Of a DNA stretch of 64,000 nucleotides, positions 55,587 through 63,019 are shown piece after piece. Each line of letters opens with the position of its first letter. Position 1 is the first letter of the stretch. The notes beneath the pieces were generated by a model. It was not told the origin of the DNA, searched no databases, and saw only the letters and a program-made list of their open reading frames with translations. Source of the stretch: JAJEFO01 sp965208685. Lineage in GTDB: Bacteria > Pseudomonadota > Alphaproteobacteria > Rhodobacterales > Rhodobacteraceae. The DNA lies in the NCBI GenBank assembly GCA_965208685.1, contig CBDBPL010000007.1, positions 744,001-808,000 on the forward strand, given 5' to 3'. The translations under genes and the position numbers were made by a program.

Positions 55587-56480
55587 TCAGGGCACGTCGA
55601 CACCGAGCGCGCCTGCGTACAGTTCAAACCAGGATTCCCGATCCATGCTGATCTTGAGCGCATCGCCGAACATGCGGATCCTGTCGATCCGGTTGCTTCC
55701 CATGACGGGAAGGATGCCCGCCGGGTGCGCCAGGAGCCATGCGACGGCCACGGCGGCTTCGCCGACCCCATGCCGGATGGCGATTTTGGAGATCGCCGTT
55801 CGCAGGTCGCCTTCGCCGGCAAGAAGCGACCCGCCGCCCAACGGCGACCATGCCATGGGGCGTATCCGCCGTTCCTGAAGGAAGGCCAAGTCGCCGTTTG
55901 CCAGGGGAGTCGTTTCGGCGAGGCTGATCTCGATCTGGTTGGTCGAAAGCGGCGTCGACATCGCAGACTGCAGAAGCGTCCAGTCCCAAGGCCGGAAATT
56001 CGAGACCCCGACTGCGCGAACCTTCCCCGAGACAACGGCGTTGTCCAGCGCACGCCCGGTCTCTTCGGGATCCATGAACGGGTCGGGACGGTGGACGAGA
56101 AGGAGGTCTATGCGGTCCGTAGCCATTTCGGAAAGCGACGTGTCTATGGACACGGAGATGTGTTCAGCCGTCGTGTCGTAGTGCTTGACCCCTGCAGAAG
56201 CGTACCTCCCGGCGGGTGCGACGATGCCGCACTTGGTGACGATTTCCAGCCTATCGCGCAGTCCTGGGCTTTCCCTGAGGCAGGCGCCGAGCAGTCCTTC
56301 CGCCGTGTAGCCGCCGTAGATGTCTGCCTGGTCGATGGTCGTGATTCCTTGTTCGAGGCACGCCTCGATCTTGGCGCGGATGTGCGAGGGCGAGGTGTCA
56401 TCGTTGTTGCCGACGCGCCACAGCCCGTAGGCAATGCGGCTGAACTCGATGTCATCGCAGATTCCGACACGCTCCATCAT
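55587..56480 (-). CDS. Aldo/keto reductase
   Basis: About 297 residues. The NADPH-dependent TIM-barrel reductase has the catalytic Asp/Tyr in TTIDQADIYGGY, Lys in LEIVTKCGIV and His in DLLLVHRPDP, followed by AVGVSNFRPWDW and the cofactor-binding AWLLAHPAGILPVMGS. It resembles E. coli YdhF-type reductases. Two adjacent ATGs (56480 and 56477) are possible starts. The start overlaps the stop codon of the IscB reading frame, and a stem-loop of the IscB element lies only 20 bases upstream, so its native promoter may have been displaced. Confidence 0.9.
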   Translation of the reverse strand: MMERVGICDDIEFSRIAYGLWRVGNNDDTSPSHIRAKIEACLEQGITTIDQADIYGGYTAEGLLGACLRESPGLRDRLEIVTKCGIVAPAGRYASAGVKHYDTTAEHISVSIDTSLSEMATDRIDLLLVHRPDPFMDPEETGRALDNAVVSGKVRAVGVSNFRPWDWTLLQSAMSTPLSTNQIEISLAETTPLANGDLAFLQERRIRPMAWSPLGGGSLLAGEGDLRTAISKIAIRHGVGEAAVAVAWLLAHPAGILPVMGSNRIDRIRMFGDALKISMDRESWFELYAGALGVDVP

Positions 56481-57911
56481 CCAATCATCCCGCAGGAAGC
56501 CCCGTCCTTCAGGGCGGGGAGGAATGCGGGCTCCCGTGTTCCGTGCATCGTTGCCGTCTCCTTCATCCGTGACGTGTCGACGTGATATCCGTAGCCGTCG
56601 CCGCGCTGGACGACGCGGCAGTGCCGGTGCGAGATCCCCTGCACCGTCCCCCGCGCCGTCTGGACGTTGAAGGAGCCTGTCCGGCGCACCGCGACGCGGC
56701 CCACGTGGACACCCCTCTTCTTGCCCGAGGGCACGGTCGCGCGCACGATGTCGCCCGTGCGGAAGCCGCGCACGGACTTCTCCGCCATCAGGTATCCGAC
56801 CGGGAAGCCGGACCGGTCCACGCGGGTCCGCGCATGCGAGCCCCGGCCCATGGCCCGGATCGCGAGCACGGGCTGCCTCCAGCCCTTCAGCGCCGGCGTC
56901 GCGCCGACGCAGGCGGCGTCGAGGGCATGCGACTTCGGGATCCCCAGCCGCGTGCGGTTGAACTTCGTCCGCCCGCCCGAGGCGCCGGCGACGGGCAGCC
57001 CCGTCCGCTTCAATGCCTCGAACAGGACGCGGCGGGTGGCGTTGACGGCGGCGGCGGCGGAGAGCGGCGCCCTGGCCTGCGCCAGCACCCTCCGGAGACG
57101 TTCCGGACGGCCTGGCCAGGAAGGTCTCCACGGGCTGCGCGCCCTTGGCCTGGTTGCAGGACGGGCACGCGAGGGCCAGGTTCGAGACCCGGTCGGAGCC
57201 GCCCCGTGCCTTCGGACGCACGTGGTCGACTTGCAGCGGCGTGTCCGTGGCACCGCAACAGGCGCACGTCCGTCCCCACTTCTCGAGCAGGCATTCCCTG
57301 ACCTCGTATCCGGCGAGGGTCCCCTGCTGGTACTCCGCGCCCGCGATCTCCGGGTTCTCCAGCGCCTGGGTGTCGAACCGGACGACCTCGCACGCGATGG
57401 AGGTCACGGGCGCGAGCCTGCGCAGCCGCTCCGTCCGCGAGGCCACGTTGTCGACCCGCGACTGCAGCGAGGGCGGGAGCTTTCTCCCGGAGCGCCTGTT
57501 GTCGAACCGCTTCTTCCGGTAGCGCAGGTTCGCCGAGCGTCGCCGTCGCCGGTAACCGGCACGTTGCCGCATCGACTTGCGGATTCTCTCTCCCCTGTGC
57601 TCGATCTCGGCCAGGAACAGGACCTCGCCGTCCTCCCGCACCAGCGCCAGGCCGGTGGTCTTCGCGCCGGGATCGATCTTCAGCCCGACCTCCTGGGTCT
57701 CCCCTCCGACCCGGTCCCGGAGACGGATCGTGAAGGGATGGAGCCGCACCACGACGGCACGTCCCTTCTTCAGGAGCTTTCTCGCCCTGGCCGGGTGGCA
57801 CGGCATCAGCGGGTCGCCGCACCGGTCCAGGACGAAGACGCGGCTTGCGCCGCTCTCGGGGTCGCTCGCGCTTCCCCGGTGACGCCGACCGAAGCCGGTC
57901 TCCCCACGCAC
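56477..57911 (-). pseudogene. iscB: IscB (OMEGA RNA-guided nuclease), single frameshift
   Basis: IscB is the RuvC/HNH ancestor-type relative of Cas9, guided by an omega-RNA. In order: the PLMP domain (FVLDRCGDPLMPCHPARAR), RuvC-I KIDPGAKTTGLALV with its aspartate, the arginine-rich bridge helix (GYRRRRRSANLRYRKKRF), RuvC-II IACEVVRFDTQAL with its glutamate, a zinc-ribbon HNH (CACC, LQVDHVRPKARGGS, ALACPSCNQAKG), and, in another frame, RuvC-III GIPKSHALDAACVG. The frame changes once, between 57105 and 57120, just after VETFLA. All catalytic residues survive. No ATG lies near the PLMP start; a GTG at 57911 is the best candidate. It may be recently inactivated. Confidence 0.87.
56500..56519. repeat. 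Right-end stem-loop of the IscB element
   Basis: CCCCGTCCTTCAGGGCGGGG folds into an eight-pair stem with a TTCA loop. It is identical, base for base, to the stem-loop at 32265-32284 in the tnpB-derived mini-element. It lies inside the last codons of iscB, as is usual for these elements. Confidence 0.8.
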
Positions 57912-58192
57912 AACCTGACCACCCGCATCACGATCCGCCCGTTTGCTTCCCGATCGGTCCACCGGACCGATCGCCGCAAGCGGTTCGGAAGCAAACCGTG
58001 CCTGACCCGGCGTGTCTGCTGACGAATCTTCAAGAGCCCGGGACTGAGGAAGCATCCCGGGGTTGGTCTTCAACGTATGGTTCAGGGTAGATTGGATGAC
58101 AGTCTCCTTTCCTGTGCTGGTCAGCATGGGCTCTCGGAACTCCCGTTCCTCAAGCCCCTCCCTTCAGGGAGGGGTCGCTGACGTGCCAGCGA
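57912..58192 (-). ncRNA. Candidate omega-RNA / left end of the IscB element
   Basis: Omega-RNAs of IscB are encoded directly upstream of the protein. Here the minus strand upstream of iscB is strongly foldable. 57941-57996 makes a three-way junction: outer stem GTTTGCTTCC/GGAAGCAAAC, one inner arm of ten pairs (57951-57960 with 57964-57973) and one of four pairs (57974-57983). Further upstream are an eight-pair stem at 58155-58174 and a six-pair stem at 58175-58192. The guide would be the roughly 16 bases just outside the element end, near 58193-58210. Extent and ends are inferred. Confidence 0.6.
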
Positions 58193-58308
58193 GCATGACT
58201 TCACTTGATTTATTCCGCAACGAACGCAACATCGTCGCCCGCCGCCCGAAAAACGGCCCAAGTTGCCGTGAAACGTGCATGGCATGAAGCCGAACACGCA
58301 AACGTCCA

Positions 58309-58614
58309 TCAACGCGATGATCCGACTTGGATTTCGTCTTTTCCCCGCGTCGCGAAGCGCATACTGGAATCATCGAAACAAAGCAAGAACATTTTGGGTC
58401 CGTGTCCGAGAAATGTTGCGTATGTTGCTTGATCGTGAGGCAGTTCCGTCAGGAGCCGTGCGCCGAACGCCTTGCGCTCGTCCATATGCGGATTGCCCGG
58501 GAAGATGAATGACCGAATGTCCATATGCGGATTGCCCGGGAAGATGAATGACCGAATGTCCATCCGCTTGCCAGCTTCGGTTTCTGACGGGGCCTGGTCT
58601 ATGGAACCGAACAT
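58309..58614 (-). CDS. Small hypothetical protein with 13-residue tandem repeat
   Basis: About 100 codons on the minus strand. The residues MDIRSFIFPGNPH occur twice in a row, followed by a third partial MDERKAF. The rest (ARLLTELPHDQATYATFLG) has no recognisable family. No clear ribosome-binding site is seen. The preserved reading frame across the repeat hints at a real gene, but it may be the start of a truncated one. Confidence 0.35.
   Translation of the reverse strand: MFGSIDQAPSETEAGKRMDIRSFIFPGNPHMDIRSFIFPGNPHMDERKAFGARLLTELPHDQATYATFLGHGPKMFLLCFDDSSMRFATRGKDEIQVGSSR
58480..58557. repeat. 39-bp perfect tandem duplication
   Basis: Two identical 39-base units (58480-58518, 58519-58557) beginning GTCCATATGCGGATTGCCCG, followed by the first six bases of a third. 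The period is a multiple of three and keeps the overlapping minus-strand frame open. Confidence 0.95.
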
Positions 58615-58831
58615 GGCGGCACCGCATCAGGATCGGACGCGCCCAATGCCGGTCCAGGGATGCTGCTCCACGTAGTCGGCCTGATCCGCGAGTTCGCGGG
58701 CGCGAACTTGATGGCTGACGCCGTGCGAGCCCGAATCCAGTGCCCGTTCACTGATCACCCGCCCAAGCCAGTCATCCGGCTTGGAGGCGATGAACTCGGC
58801 GCTGCAGCGATGTCGCGATCCAGATCCACCA

Positions 58832-58945
58832 GACGAGGAGATCGCCAGTGTCGCCGGAGATGCGGTCTACGACACCAGAAGGTGCCATGACGCAATCTCT
58901 GCGCGTTGCGCCCACGCAGTGATTCCCCTGGCAAGTGCGTCAATC
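58832..58945 (+). pseudogene. IS5 family transposase remnant
   Basis: EIASVAGDAVYDTRRCHDAI and ARCAHAVIPLASA match the region around the second catalytic aspartate of IS5-type transposases (usual form V--DGAYDTR-CHDAI--RGA-AVIPPRKNA). The flanks do not continue the protein. The remaining part of 58193-59234 holds nothing else recognisable. Confidence 0.65.
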
Positions 58946-59234
58946 CAGGATCCATTTTGTGGCAGGGCGCGGTCAAGGCCATGGCGCAGAACCTCGACTG
59001 CCAAGTTGCTGAGCGTCATGTCCGCATCGCCGGGCTCGAGGGCCTCACCGCCCTTGGCACACCCGTCAGCGAGCACGTTGGATAGGTCGTCCCGGGAATG
59101 CGGAAGTGCAAATTTCAACCCGCATTTGCCGCGCGCGTCATAAGCCTACCGTCCTGGAGCACATTCCTTCCTGACGGCATTGCACGAAGTCGCACCGCTA
59201 GACTAGTCTGACGAACTAAGTCAGAGCACTTTCA

Positions 59235-59741
59235 ATGGCTGAAATTGCGGGAGCACAAATGAAGCTTGGGAATGTCACAAGGGCGACGCCCGAAGAACGT
59301 CTGCTTGAACCGGGCTTCGAACTGCTGCCGGTACACGACACGGCGGGAGACTTCGTCGCACATATGCAGATCGGCAGCATCATCCACGCGTCCGGCACGT
59401 TGCCATGGATCAATGGCGGGCCAAGGTTTGCCGGGCTCATTGGCGGCACCTTGGCGGCCGGGCAAGGCTATGCCGCCTTTCAGCTACTGGCCATGAATGG
59501 CCTGTCCTTGCTGAAATCCATCACAGGCGATCTATCCAAGATCAAGCGCATTCACCGCGTGGAGGGTGCCGGCGGAGCCACGGCGGACTTCCACGATGTG
59601 CCGCGTGCCTTGAGTGGAGCGTCCCATCTGGCAACCAGGGTCTTCGGCGAGAAGGGCGCACATTTGCGGATGATCCATTCGAACCTGTCCATGCCGACAA
59701 GTTGTGCGGCTCTCGTGATCTCTTGGACGGAGGTCGAGTAG
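59235..59741 (+). CDS. RidA/YjgF family protein (Atu1372-like)
   Basis: 168 residues. The RidA fold is indicated by IGSIIHASGTLPWINGG, GGTLAAGQGYAAFQLLAMN, GDLSKIKRIHRVEG and LATRVFGEKGAHLRMIHS. It is longer than canonical RidA and matches the SO_1404/Atu1372-type branch. Family members hydrolyse enamine/imine intermediates or act in catabolic pathways. It shares one base with the start of the cupin gene (TAGTG), indicating coupled translation. Confidence 0.85.
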   Translation: MAEIAGAQMKLGNVTRATPEERLLEPGFELLPVHDTAGDFVAHMQIGSIIHASGTLPWINGGPRFAGLIGGTLAAGQGYAAFQLLAMNGLSLLKSITGDLSKIKRIHRVEGAGGATADFHDVPRALSGASHLATRVFGEKGAHLRMIHSNLSMPTSCAALVISWTEVE

Positions 59742-60124
59742 TGGACCTGGACCTGACCCAAGAGTTTATCGATCGCGCAGAAAACGGTGAAGTCGGAAGC
59801 CGATTGGTGTCTGAGACCGATCGGGTACGAGTTTGGCATATCCAGGCCCGGCCGGGTGAAAGGTTGAAGGTTCACACCCATGTGCTCGATTATTTTTGGA
59901 CCATTCACGGCCCGGGACGGGCACGTAGCCATCAGCCCGACGGATCGCATTTCGACGTCGAATACGAGACGGGCGACACTAGACATTTCACCTTTGCGAA
60001 TGGTGAACGCATGACCCACAGCCTCGAGAACATCGGCGACACTGATCTCATCTTTACAACTGTCGAGTTCAAGAACTCGGCCAATGCACCACTGCCGCTG
60101 GCAAGGGAGGCATCGGTCGGGTAG
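59741..60124 (+). CDS. Small cupin-like protein
   Basis: 127 residues starting at a GTG that overlaps the RidA stop, with GGAGG seven bases upstream. A cupin barrel is suggested by RVWHIQARPGERLKVHTHVL (metal-ligand-like histidines), a glycine turn, and HFTFANGERMTHSLENIGD with further histidines. The predicted role is a small-molecule-binding or dioxygenase-type protein partnered with the RidA-like enzyme. Specificity is unknown. Confidence 0.8.
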   Translation: MDLDLTQEFIDRAENGEVGSRLVSETDRVRVWHIQARPGERLKVHTHVLDYFWTIHGPGRARSHQPDGSHFDVEYETGDTRHFTFANGERMTHSLENIGDTDLIFTTVEFKNSANAPLPLAREASVG

Positions 60125-60239
60125 TGCGCCCTTGGACCCGGACAATCCAACCGCTCCATTCCGCGACAGACACGGTACGACACCTGCGAAACCAGCAGCC
60201 CTGCCGGCCACAGATGGGCGATGCGCGCCAGGGAGGCTA

Positions 60240-60395
60240 GAGCGGAAGACGCTGGCTGAGATGAACGTGCGGCTGGACTCGGCCATCAGCGACATCAGCC
60301 GGGTGACGGGACGGAGGAACCTTCGGGCGATCGTCGACGGCGGGTGCGACTTGCGCCGACTTGCAGCGCCTTGGGATGAACGGATCAAGGCGACT
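60240..60395 (+). pseudogene. IS110 family transposase remnant
   Basis: KTLAEMNVRLDSAISDISRV, TGRRNLRAIVDG and AAPWDERIKAT match the middle of IS110-type transposases (KAL-QMN--L--V-SDI-G-TG---IRAI--GERDP--LA-LRD-R-K). Neither the DEDD domain nor the C-terminal serine region is present. Confidence 0.7.
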
Positions 60396-60647
60396 TGCCT
60401 AAAGGTTGGGGCAGCTCTCCGGCTCATCTGGCGCTGCACGCTTCGACTTCCTTGCAGGACAGATCGGTCTTTGCAGTTCCTTGCCGGCATGCCTTGCCGA
60501 TCAGAAACACTCCGCTGCGGGCGGATTGTGAAGCGATCCTGTACAACAGCCTGCACGATCTGGGTCAAGAGCCTCGGGCTCCGGTTGCTGCACCTGCCGC
60601 GATTCGGGGATGACGGGACCCTGTCGAGCATGTGATAGGACAAGTCG

Positions 60648-61490
60648 ATGCGCAGCAATCTCGAAATCTTTGACCTCGGCACTGATCGCGTTGAAGCGGT
60701 GCTGAGCGTTTCGTTCCTGATTGAGGCGCCGAACTGGATGCCGGATGACGGGTCGCTCATCGTGAACGGCGACGGGCGCTTGTATCGGGTGCCGCTCGAC
60801 GCGCCCGCGCTGAACGCAATCGATACCGGCGTACTGTCGCGGATCAACAACGACCACGGCGTCGCCCCCGATGCCTCCCTCCTTGCGGTGTCGGACAATT
60901 CCGACGGCGGCAAGTCGTGCATCTACACCATTTCAGTCGAAGGCGGCCGTCCCCGGCGGATCACGGAGGCGACGCCATCCTGGTGGCATGGCTGGTCCCC
61001 GGACGGTGGTCAGTTCGCCTATACCGCCGTCCGAAACGGCGGGTTCTGCATTGCCACCTGCGCCACGGACGGAAGCGGCGAGGCCATAGTGATCGGTGGG
61101 CCGCACCACTACGACGGACCGGACTACTCGCCGGACGGGGAGTGGATCTGGTTCAACTCGGATCGTGGCGGCAACATGCAGCTCTGGCGCGTGAGACCCG
61201 ACGGACGTGACCCGCAGAAGATGACTGAAGATGCCGGCGTCAACTGGTTTCCGCACCCGTCGCCCGACGGTCGTCATGTGCTCTATCTTGCCTATGCGCC
61301 AGGTACCGCCGGACATCCATCAGGTCGTGACGTCGAATTGCGCCTGTTGGAGTGCGCCACCGGACAGGTCCGACCGCTTGTGGCACTCTATGGTGGCCAG
61401 GGAACGATCAACGTGCCCTGCTGGTCGCCGGACAGCCAACGATTTGCGTTCATGCGCTACGAGCGCGAAGACGGGAGGCTGGGAAATTGA
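60648..61490 (+). CDS. TolB-like beta-propeller protein
   Basis: 280 residues composed of WD40-like/PD40 repeats, such as WWHGWSPDGGQFAYTAV, GPDYSPDGEWIWFNSDRGG, NWFPHPSPDGRHVLYLAY and VPCWSPDSQRFAFM. This is a periplasmic-type beta-propeller, but no signal peptide is visible, so it may be cytoplasmic. Such proteins in catabolic clusters are often of unknown role. It lies between mobile remnants and the Gfo/Idh/MocA gene. Confidence 0.85.
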   Translation: MRSNLEIFDLGTDRVEAVLSVSFLIEAPNWMPDDGSLIVNGDGRLYRVPLDAPALNAIDTGVLSRINNDHGVAPDASLLAVSDNSDGGKSCIYTISVEGGRPRRITEATPSWWHGWSPDGGQFAYTAVRNGGFCIATCATDGSGEAIVIGGPHHYDGPDYSPDGEWIWFNSDRGGNMQLWRVRPDGRDPQKMTEDAGVNWFPHPSPDGRHVLYLAYAPGTAGHPSGRDVELRLLECATGQVRPLVALYGGQGTINVPCWSPDSQRFAFMRYEREDGRLGN

Positions 61491-61809
61491 CGGCTTGGCG
61501 AGGACCAGGAGCTTGTCGCGCTGCCGGAAACTTCGGTTCGTTGCGTCTGAAACCGCGCCTCGGGCTCAGGGGCGCCTTGTGACGCTCCGCGCATTCCTCA
61601 ACGAAGGTCGTCGGAGCGGCATGATCCAGGGACAGGGGAACGCGTGGGCGCTTGCCAAGTGCCGAGCCGGAATTGCGAAGGGCTGCCGTCGGCGCCGGCA
61701 ACGGTTCGCGTCAATGCTTGACGATGGATTCGGAAATCGTTGATATCTCGAAGACTTGGTTCGATTCCACGCGTTGCTGAAGAATGCCGCGGATGAGTTG
61801 AGGTCCGGA
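61491..61809. other. Unassigned gap between the TolB-like and MocA-like genes
   Basis: About 320 bases. Short frames on both strands lack recognisable motifs. It presumably includes the promoter of the downstream oxidoreductase gene. Confidence 0.4.
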
Positions 61810-62952
61810 ATGTCGGAAGTGATCAATTACGGAATTGTCGGCTGCGGAATGATGGGGCAGGAGCATGCGCGCAACATCGCGCTGTTGCCGGAAGCCCGGG
61901 TCGCGGCGGTTTTCGAGCCGGACGCACAAATGGCCGATGCGGCGCGCAGGGTCGTTCCCGCGGCTCGAATGCATGGATCGCTGGCCGGCTTTCTTGCCGA
62001 CCCGGGGATTGACTGCCTGGTGATCGCCTCACCCAACCATCTCCATGCCGCCCAGTTCGAGGCGATCGCGCGCACGCGACCGCTGCCGCTGCTGATCGAA
62101 AAGCCGCTCTACACCCGCGCAAGCGACGCGAAGCGGATTCAGGGACTTGCTGCCGGGTATCCGGCAACGGTCTGGGTCGGCATGGAATATCGCTACATGC
62201 CGCCCATCAAGTCTTTCATCGAGGAGGTTGCCGAGGCGACCGGCGGTCCGACGATGCTTACCATTCGCGAGCATCGGTTTCCGTTCCTGCACAAGGTCGG
62301 CGACTGGAACAGGTTCAATCGCAACACTGGCGGAACGCTTGTCGAGAAGTGCTGCCATTTCTTCGACCTGATGCGGCACATCCTTGGCGGGGAACCCGAA
62401 CGCGTCATGGCCTCGGCCGGGCAGGACGTCAATCACCTGAACGAGGTCTATGGCGGCGAAACTCCCGACATCTGGGACGGCGCCTATGTCATCGTCGAAT
62501 TTGACAACGGTTGCCGCGCGATGCTTGAGCTCTGCATGTACGCGGAAGGCTCGGACTACCAGGAAGAACTGACGGCGGTCGGGCCGAAGGGCAAGATCGA
62601 GGCAAGGGTGCCGGGCCCGTCCCGGTTCTGGCCCGAGCATCTGGGGTCGCCGCCACAGCCGCAGGTAGTGGTCTCGCCCCGCGAGCCCAAGGGTCCGCGG
62701 TCAGTGGACATTCCTATCGATCCGGACCTGCAGACCATCGGCGATCACAATGGTGCGACCTACTACCAGCATTTGCGTTTCCTCGACATGCTGAGGAACC
62801 ACGGCGACCCGGAGGTCAATCTTCTCGACGGTGCCCGCGCAGTCGAGATGGGTCTTGCTGCGCAAGACGCCGCCGCGAAGGGCAAGGTCGTGCACATGCG
62901 TACCGTGACGCTGACAGAACAGGACGTGTCGCGAAAAGGCGCGACCGGATAA
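61810..62952 (+). CDS. Gfo/Idh/MocA family oxidoreductase
   Basis: 380 residues. The N-terminal Rossmann motif YGIVGCGMMGQEHARNI is followed by VIASPNHLHA and LLIEKPLY (the EKP lysine of the family). The C-terminal domain holds GGTLVEKCCHFFDLMRHILGG. These enzymes oxidise sugars, inositols or related polyols with NAD(P). The ATG at 61810 with GAGG upstream is preferred over 61756. It is followed on the same strand by a Rieske oxygenase gene, suggesting a catabolic unit. Confidence 0.92.
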   Translation: MSEVINYGIVGCGMMGQEHARNIALLPEARVAAVFEPDAQMADAARRVVPAARMHGSLAGFLADPGIDCLVIASPNHLHAAQFEAIARTRPLPLLIEKPLYTRASDAKRIQGLAAGYPATVWVGMEYRYMPPIKSFIEEVAEATGGPTMLTIREHRFPFLHKVGDWNRFNRNTGGTLVEKCCHFFDLMRHILGGEPERVMASAGQDVNHLNEVYGGETPDIWDGAYVIVEFDNGCRAMLELCMYAEGSDYQEELTAVGPKGKIEARVPGPSRFWPEHLGSPPQPQVVVSPREPKGPRSVDIPIDPDLQTIGDHNGATYYQHLRFLDMLRNHGDPEVNLLDGARAVEMGLAAQDAAAKGKVVHMRTVTLTEQDVSRKGATG

Positions 62953-63019
62953 CCGCAGATGTCCATCGTTGCCCGGTTCCTCTGGAGCGACTTTCGTAAC
63001 ATCCATTGGGGTGGCTGAC

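Noticed and set aside
55337..56053. Upstream extension of the Ppx/GppA frame
   Set aside because: The extension overlaps the aldo/keto reductase in another frame, and GAGGAG sits before the ATG at 55336.
58480..58557. Two-unit direct repeat as a CRISPR array
   Set aside because: The units abut with no spacer, there are only two, and no cas gene is near.
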